This document shows, piece by piece, positions 45,596-55,118 of a stretch of DNA of 64,000 nucleotides. The stretch comes from Parvularculaceae bacterium. Lineage in GTDB: Bacteria; Pseudomonadota; Alphaproteobacteria; Caulobacterales; Parvularculaceae. The stretch lies in NCBI GenBank assembly GCA_013389105.1, contig JACADZ010000078.1, forward strand, positions 62,001-126,000, in the 5' to 3' direction. A model generated the notes under the pieces. That model did no database searches. It was not told the origin of the DNA and saw only the letters and a list, made by a program, of their open reading frames with translations. Each line of letters opens with the position of its first letter. Position 1 is the stretch's first letter. Made by a program: the position numbers and the translations under genes.

Positions 45596-46705
45596 ATGCC
45601 GTCCCTTCGAGACCTCTACCCGATCCCCGACATCGACCCGGTCTGGACCGTCCCTCAGGACTTCGACGCTGCCTTCGACTGGAACTACGACGATGGCCGG
45701 CGGCAGATGATGCACCTCTACCAGAAGGGCAAGGACATGCAGTGGGATGCGATCTCACGCATCGACTGGGAGGAGGAACTCGACCCCGACAACCCGATGG
45801 GTCTCAACGACCAGCTTTCGGGCATCTATTACACGCCGATCTGGGCGAAGATGAGCGCCAAGGAGCAGGGCTGGGCCCGCCGCAACTTCCAGGCCTGGAC
45901 CATCTCGCAGTTCATGCAGGGCGAACAGGCCGCGCTCATCTGCGCGGCGAAGATCGTCCAGCAGGTCCCGGATCTCGACGCCAAGTTTTACGCCTCGACG
46001 CAGGTGATGGACGAAGCCCGCCATGTCGAGGCCTACAAGAAACTGCTGGAAAAATTCGGCGTCGCCTACCCGATGACGAAGCCGCTCCAGACGCTGGTCG
46101 ATCAGGCGCTGCGCGATTCGCGCTGGGACATGACCTACCTCGCCATGCAGGTCGTGATCGAGGGTCTCGCCCTCGCGGCGTTCAGCAACATTCGTGACGT
46201 CGCGACGAACCGCCTCGCCCAGCAGGTGAACGCCTATGTCATGCAGGACGAGTCGCGGCACGTCGCCTTCGGCCGCTTGACCTTGCGCGACTATTATCCG
46301 CAGCTGACGCAGAAGGAGCGCGACGAACGCGAGGAGTTCCTCGTCGAGGCTTGCTACCACATGCGCGACCGCTTCGAGGCGCGCGAGACCTATGAAATTC
46401 TCGGCCTGCCCGTCGAGGAATGCGTCAAGGCGCAGAATGACTCCGGATACATGAAAATGTTCCGCACCATGCTGTTCCAGCGCATCGTGCCGATCGTGCG
46501 CGACATCGGCCTGTGGTCGGACAAAATCCAGGCCGCCTACGCCGAGATGGGCGTGCTCAACTTCGCCGAGACCGACTACGAACAGCTCGTGAAAACGGAC
46601 AATGTCCGCGCCGAAGAGATGGACGAGATCAACAAGGAAAAGCGACGCGCTTATGTCGCCGACGTGGCGGCGCTCGGCGCGCGCGGGACAATGGCGGCGG
46701 AGTAG
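45596..46705 (+). CDS. Ferritin-like di-iron protein
   Basis: A 369-residue helical protein with the ferritin-like di-iron fold. Two E-x-x-H type ligand motifs are seen: TQVMDEARHVEAYKKLLEKF near residue 142 and YVMQDESRHVAFGRLTLRDY near residue 220. Earlier acidic ligands fall in FMQGEQAALICA, and MQVVIEGLALAAF provides another Glu. The pattern fits an oxygen-activating R2-like or fatty-acid-modifying di-iron protein; the reaction is unknown. GGAG lies ahead of the ATG, and a palindromic operator lies 67-84 bp upstream of it. Confidence 0.85.
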   Translation: MPSLRDLYPIPDIDPVWTVPQDFDAAFDWNYDDGRRQMMHLYQKGKDMQWDAISRIDWEEELDPDNPMGLNDQLSGIYYTPIWAKMSAKEQGWARRNFQAWTISQFMQGEQAALICAAKIVQQVPDLDAKFYASTQVMDEARHVEAYKKLLEKFGVAYPMTKPLQTLVDQALRDSRWDMTYLAMQVVIEGLALAAFSNIRDVATNRLAQQVNAYVMQDESRHVAFGRLTLRDYYPQLTQKERDEREEFLVEACYHMRDRFEARETYEILGLPVEECVKAQNDSGYMKMFRTMLFQRIVPIVRDIGLWSDKIQAAYAEMGVLNFAETDYEQLVKTDNVRAEEMDEINKEKRRAYVADVAALGARGTMAAE

Positions 46706-46894
46706 GCGCCGACGGCCCCGTCTGCGGTCCGTTCCATCGGCGCCCGCCTTTCATGAAACGCGCGCCTTTTTGAGAGGGGGCGCGGCTTCGGGCCGATTCC
46801 CCGCGCGCCAGTTTCCGCGCCGACCTCCTTCCAGTGGAAATCCGCATCGGAATTGGGGTTGCCTTCGCCGCGCCGAATCCGCCCAGATGTCGCC

Positions 46895-47440
46895 ATGCGG
46901 CATCAACTTGCTCTGCATCCCCAGTCGCGCGCCGAGGCGATCGAGAAGGTCGAGATCGAGGCGGCGTTGATCGGCTCGAGCCTGACGCTGCGCTATATCG
47001 CGACCGGCGCGACGCCGGCGCTGAAGGTCGCGAAGCTCTCGGCGCCCAACCGCGTCGACGGGCTCTGGCGGACAACCTGTTTTGAAGCCTTTGTCGCCGC
47101 GGAGGGGACGGACGCCTATTACGAGTTCAACTTTTCGCCCTCGACGGAATGGGCGGCCTATCGGTTCTCCGCCTATCGCGAGGGCATGACGGCGGCGGCC
47201 GAGGCGGGCGAGCCAGACATCCAGACCCGTCTCAACGCCCGGCGCCTCGACCTGCAGGCGCAGATTAGCCTCCGCAGCCTCACGGCCCTGCCGTGGGACG
47301 CCGACTTTCGCCTCGCGGTGGCGGCGGTGATCGAGGAGGCGAGCGGCGCACTCTCTTACTGGGCCCTCGCCCACCCGCCGGGCAGAGCCGATTTTCATCA
47401 CCCCGACGGCTTCATCTTCCATCTGACGAGAGAAAAATGA
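46895..47440 (+). CDS. DOMON-like domain protein
   Basis: A 181-residue beta-sandwich protein of the DOMON-like family, a fold that binds sugars or haem. Blocks: GSSLTLRYIATGATPALK, VDGLWRTTCFEAFVAAEG, YYEFNFSPSTEWAAYRFSAY, and the C-terminal WALAHPPGRADFHHPDGF. No signal peptide is seen. It overlaps the start of the DUF1343 gene (ATGA), so the two are coupled. ATG 46895 is preferred over an upstream TTG at 46853. The 189 bp before it contain no gene I can support. Confidence 0.8.
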   Translation: MRHQLALHPQSRAEAIEKVEIEAALIGSSLTLRYIATGATPALKVAKLSAPNRVDGLWRTTCFEAFVAAEGTDAYYEFNFSPSTEWAAYRFSAYREGMTAAAEAGEPDIQTRLNARRLDLQAQISLRSLTALPWDADFRLAVAAVIEEASGALSYWALAHPPGRADFHHPDGFIFHLTREK

Positions 47441-48636
47441 AATTCGGCGTCGACCGCCTCCTCGCCGACCCTGCTCTCCGCGCGCCGCTGAGAGGCCGCA
47501 GAATCGCCCTGCTCGCGCATCCTGCGTCGACGACGGCGAGCCTCGTTCATTCCCTCGACGCGCTCGCGGCTTGCGGCGATATCCGTATCTCGGCGGCGTT
47601 CGGGCCGCAGCACGGCCTGCGCGGCGACAAACAGGACAATATGATCGAGTCGCCGGACTTCAGCGATCCGATACACGGCGTGCCGGTTTTCTCCCTGTAC
47701 GGACAGGTGCGCCGTCCGACCGACGCCATGATGTCGACGTTCGACGTCCTGCTCGTCGATCTGCAGGACCTCGGTTGCCGCATCTACACCTTCATCACCA
47801 CGCTGCGTTACGTTCTCGAGGCGGCGGCCCGCCATGGAAAGTCGGTATGGGTCCTCGACCGTCCGAACCCGGTCGGCCGACCGGTCGAAGGGCTGACCCT
47901 GCGGCCCGGCTGGGAGAGTTTCGTGGGGGCCGGCGCCATGCCGATGCGCCACGGCCTGACGCTGGGCGAACTCGGCTGCTGGTTCGTGGCGACGCTGAAG
48001 CTCGACGTCGATTATCGCGTCGTCGAGATGGAGGGCTGGGCCCCGTGCGAGGCACCCGGTTTCGGCTGGCCGCTCGGGACAAGGACGTGGATCAACCCGA
48101 GCCCGAACGCGCCGAACCTGTTCATGGCCCGCGCCTATGCCGGCACGGTGATGCTCGAGGGGACGACCTTATCGGAGGGGCGCGGCACGACGCGTCCCCT
48201 CGAACTCTTCGGCGCGCCCGACATCGACGCGCGCGCCGTGATCGCCGAGATGAGCCGCCTGGCGCCGCAATGGCTCAAGGGCTGCCTCTTGCGCGACTGC
48301 TGGTTCGAGCCGACTTTCCACAAGCATGTCGGCAAGCTCTGCGCCGGCGTGCAGATCCACACAGAGACCGGCTACGACCATCTCGCCTTCCGTCCCTGGC
48401 GTCTGCAGGCGCTCGCCTTCAAGGCGATCCGCCGGCTTTATCCGGATTATCCTCTGTGGCGCGATTTTCCGTATGAATATGAAACCGGCAAGCTCCCCAT
48501 CGATGTGATCAACGGCAGCCCGCTCCTGCGCGAATGGGTCGACGACGAGGCCGCTTCGCCCGCCGACCTTGAAGCTTTGGCGACGGCGAACGAAAACGCC
48601 TGGGAGGCGGAGCGGCGCGCTTTCCTGCTCTACTGA
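47437..48636 (+). CDS. DUF1343 protein, exo-beta-N-acetylmuramidase NamZ-like
   Basis: A 399-residue protein of DUF1343, the family to which the cell-wall recycling exo-N-acetylmuramidase NamZ belongs. Conserved blocks are [48 protein letters not shown] and [13 protein letters not shown], then [16 protein letters not shown]. No signal peptide is seen, unlike many homologues, which suggests intracellular recycling. Its stop overlaps the convergent tgt end by seven bases. Confidence 0.85.
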   Translation: MKFGVDRLLADPALRAPLRGRRIALLAHPASTTASLVHSLDALAACGDIRISAAFGPQHGLRGDKQDNMIESPDFSDPIHGVPVFSLYGQVRRPTDAMMSTFDVLLVDLQDLGCRIYTFITTLRYVLEAAARHGKSVWVLDRPNPVGRPVEGLTLRPGWESFVGAGAMPMRHGLTLGELGCWFVATLKLDVDYRVVEMEGWAPCEAPGFGWPLGTRTWINPSPNAPNLFMARAYAGTVMLEGTTLSEGRGTTRPLELFGAPDIDARAVIAEMSRLAPQWLKGCLLRDCWFEPTFHKHVGKLCAGVQIHTETGYDHLAFRPWRLQALAFKAIRRLYPDYPLWRDFPYEYETGKLPIDVINGSPLLREWVDDEAASPADLEALATANENAWEAERRAFLLY

Positions 48637-49751
48637 GCGTCGTCCGCCGCATCGGCGAATTCGGCGATGAAGGCGCCGAGCCGGCCGGCCGCGATCGCGG
48701 CGCGCAGCTCCGCCATCAACTGCTGGTAGTAGGCGACGTTGTGCCAGGAGAGGAGCATCGGGCCGAGATACTCCCCCGCCTTGAACAGGTGGTGAAGATA
48801 GGCCTTGGAGTAGTCGCGGCTCGCCGGACAATCGAGCGTCGGATCGAGCGGGGTCTCGTCCTCCGCGTAGCGCGCATTTTTGAGATTGACGGCGCCGGCG
48901 CGCGTGAACGCCTGTCCGTGACGGCCCGAGCGGGTCGGCGCGACGCAGTCGAACATGTCGATTCCGCGCGCGACGGCTCCGACGATATCGGCGGGCTTGC
49001 CGACGCCCATGAGATAGCGGGGCTTGCCCGCGTCCATGCGCGGCGTGGTCAACTCGAGGACGCGGAACATCTCCGCCCGCCCCTCCCCGACCGCGAGACC
49101 GCCGACGGCGTATCCGGGGAAATCGAGCTCAATCAGCCGATCGACGCTCTCGTGACGCAGGTCCTCGTAATTGGCGCCTTGCACGATGCCGAACAGCGCC
49201 TGCCCCGGCCTCGACATTTCGGCAAAGGCGCGCTTTGACCGCGCCGCCCAGCGCGCGGAGAGCCGCATCGACTCCCGCGCCGCCTCGTGCGCGATCGGCA
49301 TGGCCGGACACTCGTCAAGCTGCATCTGTATGTCGGCGCCGAGGAGGCATTGAATCTCGATGGAACGCTCGGGCGACAAAAAATGCGACGAGCCGTCAAT
49401 GTGCGACTGGAAGGCGACGCCTTCCTCGCTGAGCTTCCTGAGCCCGGAAAGCGACATGACCTGAAAGCCGCCGGAGTCGGTCAGAATCGGATGCGGCCAG
49501 TTCATGAAGCGGTGCAGACCGCCGAGGCGGGCGACGCGCTCCGCCCCCGGACGGAGCATGAGGTGATAGGTGTTGCCGAGAAGGATTTCCGCGCCGGTCG
49601 CGCGCACATCTTCCGGAAACATCGCCTTCACCGTTCCCGCCGTGCCGACCGGCATGAAGGCCGGAGTTCGAATGTCGCCGCGCTGCGTCCTGATGAGCCC
49701 CGTCCGCGCCGGCCCGTCGGTGGCGCGCACGGAGAAAGAGAAGCCGCTCAT
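48630..49751 (-). CDS. tgt: tRNA-guanine transglycosylase
   Basis: A 373-residue enzyme that swaps guanine 34 for preQ1 in tRNAs on the queuosine path. [12 protein letters not shown] holds the active-site Asp near residue 89, and [18 protein letters not shown] carries the nucleophile Asp. The usual zinc block reads [20 protein letters not shown] here, with only one of the three expected cysteines. The start at 49751 overlaps the queA stop (ATGA); ATG 49772 is also in frame. Confidence 0.94.
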   Translation of the reverse strand: MSGFSFSVRATDGPARTGLIRTQRGDIRTPAFMPVGTAGTVKAMFPEDVRATGAEILLGNTYHLMLRPGAERVARLGGLHRFMNWPHPILTDSGGFQVMSLSGLRKLSEEGVAFQSHIDGSSHFLSPERSIEIQCLLGADIQMQLDECPAMPIAHEAARESMRLSARWAARSKRAFAEMSRPGQALFGIVQGANYEDLRHESVDRLIELDFPGYAVGGLAVGEGRAEMFRVLELTTPRMDAGKPRYLMGVGKPADIVGAVARGIDMFDCVAPTRSGRHGQAFTRAGAVNLKNARYAEDETPLDPTLDCPASRDYSKAYLHHLFKAGEYLGPMLLSWHNVAYYQQLMAELRAAIAAGRLGAFIAEFADAADDAQ

Positions 49752-50812
49752 CGGGCCGGCTCCAGCAAGCATGCGTCGCCATAAGAGTAGAACCGGTAGC
49801 CCGAGGCGACGGCGTGCCGATAGGCCGATTTCATCCGCGCCGTTCCCGAAAATGCGCAGACCAGCATAAACAGGGTCGAGCGCGGCAGGTGAAAATTGGT
49901 CAGCAGCGCGTCGACGGCGCGGAATTGGTAGCCGGGCGTGATGAAAATCGAGGTCTCGCCGAGGAACGGCTTGACGACGCCCTGCTCGTCCGCGGCGCTT
50001 TCAAGGAGCCTCAAGGACGTGGTACCGACTGCGACGATGCGTCCGCCGCGCGCCCGCGCGGCGTTGATCGACCCGGCCTGGCTCTCCGTCACCTCGCCCC
50101 ATTCCGCATGCATCCTGTGATCCCGGACGTCGTCGGCGGTCACTGGAAGGAACGTGCCGGCCCCGACGTGCAACGTCACGGCGACGTGCTCGACCCCGCG
50201 CGCCCTGAGCGCGGCGAAGAGGTCGTCCGTGAAGTGGAGGCCCGCGGTCGGCGCGGCGACCGAGCCCTTCTCGGCGGCGTAGACAGTTTGATAGTCGCGC
50301 GCATCCGACGGGAAGTGACCCCGTTTGCGCGCGATATAGGGCGGCAAGGGCGGGACGCCTGTCGCTTCGATCGCGCGTTCAAGGTCCGCGCCGGCCCGGT
50401 CGAACGCGAAAACGAGCGCGCCGTCGTCGTCCTTCGACTCAACCATCGCCTCCAGCGCGCCGTCGCTGAATCGAACCCGATCGCCGGGCCGCAGGCGTTT
50501 GCCCGGCCGCGCCAGCGCCCGCCAGCGCGAAGGACCGAGGCGCTTGATGAGCGTCGCATCAATCGCAACCTCGTCGGCATTGCCGCCCTGGGCGCGCGGC
50601 GACCGCGTTCCAGAAAGCCGCGCCGGGATGACCTTCGTATCATTGAGGACGAGGAGATCGCCTTCCCGCAGGAGGGCTGGCAGGTCGCGCACGATGCGGT
50701 CCCTGAGGCCGTCCTCCCGCACATGCAGAAGCCGCGCGCTGTCGCGCGGCCGCGCCGGTTCGAGCGCGATCTGCGCCTCGGGCAGATCAAAGTCAAAATC
50801 GGCGACGCGCAT
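49748..50812 (-). CDS. queA: S-adenosylmethionine:tRNA ribosyltransferase-isomerase
   Basis: A 354-residue enzyme that builds epoxyqueuosine from preQ1-t[23 protein letters not shown] is the classic N-terminus, with [32 protein letters not shown] and [18 protein letters not shown] as signatures. ATG 50812 is chosen by homology of the N-terminus; a GTG at 50860 overlapping the dienelactone hydrolase end is possible, because AAGGG abuts the ATG too closely to serve it. tgt follows with a four-base overlap. Confidence 0.95.
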   Translation of the reverse strand: MRVADFDFDLPEAQIALEPARPRDSARLLHVREDGLRDRIVRDLPALLREGDLLVLNDTKVIPARLSGTRSPRAQGGNADEVAIDATLIKRLGPSRWRALARPGKRLRPGDRVRFSDGALEAMVESKDDDGALVFAFDRAGADLERAIEATGVPPLPPYIARKRGHFPSDARDYQTVYAAEKGSVAAPTAGLHFTDDLFAALRARGVEHVAVTLHVGAGTFLPVTADDVRDHRMHAEWGEVTESQAGSINAARARGGRIVAVGTTSLRLLESAADEQGVVKPFLGETSIFITPGYQFRAVDALLTNFHLPRSTLFMLVCAFSGTARMKSAYRHAVASGYRFYSYGDACLLEPAR

Positions 50813-50847
50813 CCCTTGCCCGGGCGAACAATCAGTAGGCTGAGCGT

Positions 50848-51567
50848 CTATGCGAAGCACTCGCCCAGAAAATCCATGAACGAGGCCCAGGAGCGCCGGT
50901 CGGCGCGAGCGTCATAGACCGTGCCGAAGGCGGGATCCTTCGCCGCCTTGTTGGTGAAGGCGTGCATGACGCCGCCATAGGCGTGAATCTGCCAGTCGGC
51001 GCCGGCTTCGGTCAGCTCCTTGCCGAGCGCCGTCACCTGTTCAGGCGGAACCATCGGGTCGTCGAAGCCGTGATAGGCGACGACCTTGGCCTTGATCCTG
51101 TTTCCCCTGGTGTTGCCGGGGGGCGTGAAGAGGCCGTGGAACGAGGCGACGCCCTTGAGGTCGGCGCCGGTTCGCGCAAGATCAAGAACGCAGAGCCCGC
51201 CGAAGCAATAGCCCATGGCCGCGGCGTTGCCCGCATCCGCTTCCGGCAGCCCTTTGGCGACATCGAGCGCGTTTGCGAGCCGCGCCTGGAGGCCGGCGCG
51301 GTCCTGCATGAGCGGCGTCATCAGCTTCTGGTTCTCCTCGTTCGAGGCGCCGACCACGCCCTTGCCGTAAAGATCGATGGCGAAGCCGGCGTAGCCTGCG
51401 GCGGCGAGCCTCCTCGCGGCTTCGATCTCGTAATCGGTGCGCCCGGCCCAGGCGTGGCTCACCATCACGACCGGCCGTTTGCCGGATTTGCGGCCGTCGA
51501 TCGCGAGCGTCCCTTCATAGATTTTGCCTTCGAACCTGTATTCGACGGGTCTCGTTTCGATGGTCAT
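50848..51567 (-). CDS. Dienelactone hydrolase family protein
   Basis: A 239-residue alpha/beta hydrolase with a Cys nucleophile: [19 protein letters not shown] near residue 122. [19 protein letters not shown] opens the fold, [16 protein letters not shown] brings the catalytic Asp and [14 protein letters not shown] the catalytic His. The physiological ester is unknown. AGGAGATGCGAC precedes the ATG. It is transcribed just ahead of queA-tgt and may share their message. Confidence 0.88.
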   Translation of the reverse strand: MTIETRPVEYRFEGKIYEGTLAIDGRKSGKRPVVMVSHAWAGRTDYEIEAARRLAAAGYAGFAIDLYGKGVVGASNEENQKLMTPLMQDRAGLQARLANALDVAKGLPEADAGNAAAMGYCFGGLCVLDLARTGADLKGVASFHGLFTPPGNTRGNRIKAKVVAYHGFDDPMVPPEQVTALGKELTEAGADWQIHAYGGVMHAFTNKAAKDPAFGTVYDARADRRSWASFMDFLGECFA

Positions 51568-51615
51568 GTCGCATCTCCTGCCTTTTACCGCGCTTTCTAT
51601 GGCGGCGGCGGCGCT

Positions 51616-51632
51616 GCGGCAATGATTGCCGC
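51616..51632. promoter_or_regulatory. 7-bp inverted repeat upstream of the dienelactone hydrolase gene
   Basis: GCGGCAA, TGA, TTGCCGC lies about 50 bp upstream of the hydrolase ATG (51567) on the minus strand, in a 213-bp gap that otherwise holds nothing I can support. A hairpin in the leader or a protein site are both possible. Confidence 0.25.
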
Positions 51633-51780
51633 CAGACCGGACGGCGACGGCGCCGACAAGCGGGGCTTCCCGGAGCGCATTTCAGAGAAGCGCGAGCGGT
51701 TTTCGGAAGAAACGCGCGAGAATACAAAGACTAGGCCGCGATTTCCGCCTCACGATTCGGAAAACAAGGTCTAGGCGTCG

Positions 51781-52194
51781 TCAGGAATCCTTTTTCGCCG
51801 GCACGCCGTAGAGTTCGAGGCGGTGGGCGACGAGCCGGTAGCCGAGTTTGGCGGCGATCTTGTGCTGCAACTCCTCGATCTCGGGATCGACGAACTCGAT
51901 GACCTTGCCTGTTTTCATGTCGATGAGATGGTCATGATGATCTTCATGCGCTTCCTCATAGCGCGAGCGGCCATCCTGAAACTCATGCCTTTCGACGACC
52001 CCGGCCTCTTCGAAGAGGCGCATGGTGCGGTAGACCGTGGCGACCGAAATCTTGGGGTCGATCGCTGAGGCGCGCCGGTGGATCTCCTCGACGTCCGGGT
52101 GATCGGCGGCGACCGAGAGGACCCGCGCGATCACGCGCCGCTGATCGGTCATGCGCATGCCTTTTTCCGCGCAGAGCTTTTCGAGCCGGTCCAT
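51781..52194 (-). CDS. fur: Fur family transcriptional regulator (Fur/Mur-like)
   Basis: A 137-residue metal-responsive repressor. MTDQRRVIARVLSVAADHPD and ISVATVYRTMRLFEEAGVV form the winged helix, and EEAHEDHHDHLIDMKTGKVI is the metal-sensing hinge. The CxxC structural-zinc motif found after HHDH in classical Fur is replaced by DMKTG, as in the Mur-type regulators of Alphaproteobacteria that sense Mn or Fe. GGAGG lies ahead of ATG 52194; a GTG directly before it is an alternative. It follows rimI on the same strand. Confidence 0.9.
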   Translation of the reverse strand: MDRLEKLCAEKGMRMTDQRRVIARVLSVAADHPDVEEIHRRASAIDPKISVATVYRTMRLFEEAGVVERHEFQDGRSRYEEAHEDHHDHLIDMKTGKVIEFVDPEIEELQHKIAAKLGYRLVAHRLELYGVPAKKDS

Positions 52195-52246
52195 CACGCC
52201 TCCGTCGCCCCGCTGTTAAACCCAGCCGTGCGAAGCGGCAACTGAA

Positions 52247-52696
52247 CTAAAGGTCTTTCCGCAACACATGCGCGTCATGGCCGTTGCGGTAATAACCCTT
52301 GCGACGGCCGACGAGATAAAATCCGAGTTTGGCGTAGAGCGCGCGCGCCGCGACATTCTCTGCGTCGACCTCAAGGAACATGGCGCGCAGGCCCTCGGCG
52401 CGGGCGTCTTCAAGGGCGGCGGCCATCATGGCGCCGGCGGCGCCTTGCCGGCGCGCGCCGGGCCGCACGCCGATCGACAGGATTTCCGCCTCGTCCCCGA
52501 GCGTTCGCCACAGCGTGAAGCCGTGCGGTTCGGCGCCGCCGTCCCGGATCGCGACCAGCGCCGACACCAGCGGTTCGGACAACCCGTCGCGGAGCGAGGC
52601 CTCGCCCCAGGAGAGGCGTCCGAAGGAGGCGCGTTCGACCGCCGCGATCGTCGCCCAGTCGCTTTTCGCCGCGGGCCTGACGATCCAGCGCGTCAA
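52247..52696 (-). CDS. rimI: Ribosomal protein alanine N-acetyltransferase
   Basis: A 149-residue GNAT acetyltransferase, RimI type, acting on ribosomal protein S18 in model species. Acetyl-CoA loop GVRPGARRQGAAGAMMAAAL is clear, followed by FLEVDAENVAARALYAKLGF. The TTG start overlaps the tsaB stop (TTGA) with GGGGGAG ahead, so it is coupled to tsaB. Confidence 0.9.
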   Translation of the reverse strand: MTRWIVRPAAKSDWATIAAVERASFGRLSWGEASLRDGLSEPLVSALVAIRDGGAEPHGFTLWRTLGDEAEILSIGVRPGARRQGAAGAMMAAALEDARAEGLRAMFLEVDAENVAARALYAKLGFYLVGRRKGYYRNGHDAHVLRKDL

Positions 52697-53379
52697 TGCT
52701 CCCCCTCTCTCAGGAGAAGCGCGGCGAACGCCGACGGCGCGGAGGGCCGCGCGTCCGGATTGCGGAGGTAAAGCGGGGCCGGCGCCGCCGAGGGCTCGGG
52801 CGCGGCGCCGGCAAAGCGGGCGACTTCCGCCGCGTCGATCGGCGGCGCGCCGAGATCAACAAAGTGACTTGCGTCGGGGTCGACCAGCCGGACGCCGTCG
52901 CCGACGGCCGCGGCGTCCGCGGCGCCGGCCGCGAGCAAGCGCGCCATCGCTTCGCCGGGCGCGGCGGCGAATGTCGAGACGAGCGTCCGGTCACCCTTGT
53001 AAAGCGCGGCGTAGACCTCGCCGCGATGGGCGTCGACGATCGCAGCGACGCAACCAGCAGCGCCGGCTTTCGCCGTTCGGGCCAGCGCCGCGAGACTGTC
53101 GATCCCGACGACCTTGATGCGCGTCCCGATCGCAAGCCCGCGCGCAAACGCGACCCCGACGCGCACGCCGGCGAATCCGCCGGGTCCGACGACGACGCCG
53201 ACTCGGTCGATGTCCGCAATGTCGGCGCCGGCATCCGCAATAACCTCGGCGACGATAGGCGCGAGACGCTCGGCATGTCCTTTCTCAAGTGGGAGAACGC
53301 GGGACGCGAGAACGGCTCCGTCGCGCACGAGAGCGGCGGAGCAGGAGGAGAGAGCCGTGTCTAGGCCGAGCGCCAGCAT
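52693..53379 (-). CDS. tsaB: tRNA threonylcarbamoyladenosine synthesis protein TsaB
   Basis: A 228-residue ASKHA-fold partner of TsaD required for t6A modification of ANN-decoding tRNAs. MLALGLDTALSSCSAALVRD is the ATPase-fold start, and RVGVVVGPGGFAGVRVGVAF the conserved dimer region. ATG 53379 gives the usual N-terminus; a GTG at 53403 overlapping the nitroreductase stop is the alternative. It leads tsaB-rimI-fur. Confidence 0.92.
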   Translation of the reverse strand: MLALGLDTALSSCSAALVRDGAVLASRVLPLEKGHAERLAPIVAEVIADAGADIADIDRVGVVVGPGGFAGVRVGVAFARGLAIGTRIKVVGIDSLAALARTAKAGAAGCVAAIVDAHRGEVYAALYKGDRTLVSTFAAAPGEAMARLLAAGAADAAAVGDGVRLVDPDASHFVDLGAPPIDAAEVARFAGAAPEPSAAPAPLYLRNPDARPSAPSAFAALLLREGEH

Positions 53380-53399
53380 GTCCTGCCGCGCACCGTCAT

Positions 53400-53993
53400 T
53401 CACACCACCTCGCACGCCTCGTCGAAGGAGAGCCGCGGCGAGCGCGGAAAAAGATTCTCGTCGGTGCCGTAGCCGATGGCGCAGATGAAGTTCGACTTGA
53501 TCTTGCCGCCCGGGAAGAATTCCCTGTCCACCGCCTCATTGTTGAAGCCGGACATGGGGCCGCAATCGAGCCCGAGCGCCCGCGCGGCGATCATGAAGTA
53601 GGCGCCCTGCAGCGAGGAATTGCGGAAGGCGGTCGTCTCGATCAGGGCTGAGTTTCCGACGAACCAGCTCCTGGCGTCCGTATGCGGAAAAAGCTGCGGC
53701 AGCTTTTCATAGAACTCAAGGTCGTAACCGATGATCGCCGTGACCGGCGCGGCCTTCACCTTGCCCTGGTTGCCAGGGAGGAGAAGCGGGATGAGGCGCG
53801 CTTTCGCTTGCTCGCTGGTCACGAACACAAAACGCGCCGGAGAGCAGTTCGCCGATGTCGGACCCCATTTCATGAGGTCATATACGGCCTGGACAAGGGT
53901 CGAGGAGACTTTCCTCTCCTGCCATCCGTTACGGGTTCGCGCCGATCTGAATATGACGTCGAGGGCTTCGTCGCTGATGATCTTTGCTGACAA
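53400..53993 (-). CDS. Nitroreductase family protein, malonic semialdehyde reductase (RutE)-like
   Basis: A 197-residue FMN-dependent reductase. SARTRNGWQERKVSSTLVQA, MKWGPTSANCSPARFVFVTS and ARALGLDCGPMSGFNNEAVD follow the RutE subgroup of nitroreductases. No other rut gene is nearby, so its role in pyrimidine breakdown is not established. The start is a TTG at 53993 with AGGA seven bases ahead. Confidence 0.85.
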   Translation of the reverse strand: MSAKIISDEALDVIFRSARTRNGWQERKVSSTLVQAVYDLMKWGPTSANCSPARFVFVTSEQAKARLIPLLLPGNQGKVKAAPVTAIIGYDLEFYEKLPQLFPHTDARSWFVGNSALIETTAFRNSSLQGAYFMIAARALGLDCGPMSGFNNEAVDREFFPGGKIKSNFICAIGYGTDENLFPRSPRLSFDEACEVV

Positions 53994-54082
53994 TTGAAAA
54001 TCCTGGCTGCCGACACGCCTTACTAGAAATTTCCGCGCCGATTGTCATCTGGCGACCGCCTGGGGGCGTTGGCGCCGGCCGC

Positions 54083-54340
54083 TCATTTCTTTCGGGGCCG
54101 ACGGGTCCGGCCCGCGCCGCCCGCGCCGCCGGCGGGGGCCTCGTAGCGGAATCCGATTTCGAGCGCGACCTGATACCAGCCGACCTTGCCGTTCCGGATG
54201 AAGCCGCGCGTTTCGACCACTTCGAACCAGTCGAGATTTTTCAGCGTGCGCGACGCCGTGGCGATGGCGGTTTCGATCGCGTTCTCGATCGAGGTCTCCG
54301 ACGTGCCGACGACTTTGGTGACGGCGTAGACATTCGACAT
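54083..54340 (-). CDS. Dodecin-like protein with basic tail
   Basis: An 85-residue dodecin paralogue. VYAVTKVVGTSETSIENAIE and TLKNLDWFEVVETRGFI carry the fold and the flavin-stacking Trp, and WYQVALEIGFRYE ends the core. Unlike the 66-residue dodecin at 13107-13307 it has a Gly-rich, then Arg/Lys-rich C-terminal tail (AGRTRRPRKK). GGAG lies seven bases ahead of ATG 54340. The tail could bind nucleic acid or membranes; that is speculation. Confidence 0.85.
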   Translation of the reverse strand: MSNVYAVTKVVGTSETSIENAIETAIATASRTLKNLDWFEVVETRGFIRNGKVGWYQVALEIGFRYEAPAGGAGGAGRTRRPRKK

Positions 54341-54415
54341 GGCGCGCTCCGTTGCAGGGGCCGGCGGCAAGTCTGACCGCATCGCAGCGCCTGTGGCAAC
54401 CGGGGAGGTGCTTGC

Positions 54416-54431
54416 CGCCCAATATTGGGCG
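54416..54431. promoter_or_regulatory. 16-bp perfect palindrome between the dodecin and a lipoprotein gene
   Basis: CGCCCAATATTGGGCG is a loopless palindrome with an AT-rich centre in the 163-bp region between two divergent starts (54340 minus, 54504 plus). It lies 76 bp from the dodecin start and 73 bp from the lipoprotein start, so either could be controlled. Confidence 0.4.
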
Positions 54432-54503
54432 CCATTCAAAAAAGGTCCCTTCCCCCTCGCTGAGGCATCAGGTAAATACCTTGAGCATCAAGGGGAGGAT
54501 TGC

Positions 54504-55055
54504 ATGAACATTCATCGCCGTTTTGGGTTGGCGACTGCGTTGGCGTTTCTGGGCGCGTGCGCCTGCGCGGCCACCGTCGCGCCCACCGGGGGAACTAAAG
54601 GCTCTGGCGCGACCGCGCGCGGCGACGTGCCGGTCGACGCCGCCGTCCTGATCGCTTCGGACGGCGCTGGCGGTTTCACCTTCAAATATTCGGCCCCGTT
54701 CGCAGACGCCGACGGCAACTTCGATTTCACGAACCCGAAAATCGGCGACCGATCGGTGACGATCTCCTTCAATATCGCCGAGGGTTCGGTCGCCGGACTG
54801 CGGTTCAAGCCGGAGGGACGCGACGCCATGTGGATCGTCGACAAGCGCCAGGTCGGCGACGGGAGCCCCAAGGGGCCCTATGAGGGGAGACAGTTCACGA
54901 ATTTCAGCGTCAGCCCCGACGGCCAGACGCTTACCGTGCGCGACCTCAACGATGACGGCCTCGTCTATCGTTACGCGTTGCGGTTCACCCTCGACGGCAA
55001 GACCGTGCAGCATGACCCGGACGTCAAGAACGGCGAAGGCGGAAGCGGGACCTGA
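54504..55055 (+). CDS. Putative secreted protein of unknown function
   Basis: A 183-residue protein with a signal peptide MNIHRRFGLATALAFLGACA; the Cys in GACACA could be a lipobox. The mature region reads as a beta-rich domain: GGFTFKYSAPFADADGNFDF, DRSVTISFNIAEGSVAGLRF, MWIVDKRQVGDG and FTNFSVSPDGQTLTVRDLND. AGGGGAGG precedes the ATG. It ends 25 bp before a strong terminator. Family not recognised. Confidence 0.7.
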   Translation: MNIHRRFGLATALAFLGACACAATVAPTGGTKGSGATARGDVPVDAAVLIASDGAGGFTFKYSAPFADADGNFDFTNPKIGDRSVTISFNIAEGSVAGLRFKPEGRDAMWIVDKRQVGDGSPKGPYEGRQFTNFSVSPDGQTLTVRDLNDDGLVYRYALRFTLDGKTVQHDPDVKNGEGGSGT

Positions 55056-55080
55056 CCGGCGTCTTGTGATTTGCGCTTGC

Positions 55081-55110
55081 GAAAGGCCCTCTCTACGAGG
55101 GCCTTTCCTT
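55081..55110 (+). terminator. Rho-independent terminator
   Basis: GAAAGGCCCTC (55081-55091), TCTAC, GAGGGCCTTTC (55097-55107) is a perfect 11-bp stem followed by CTTTAG. It ends the secreted-protein gene stopping at 55055 and lies only 11 bp before the PhzF ATG, so the PhzF gene would need its own promoter or partial readthrough. Confidence 0.8.
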
Positions 55111-55118
55111 TAGCACGC

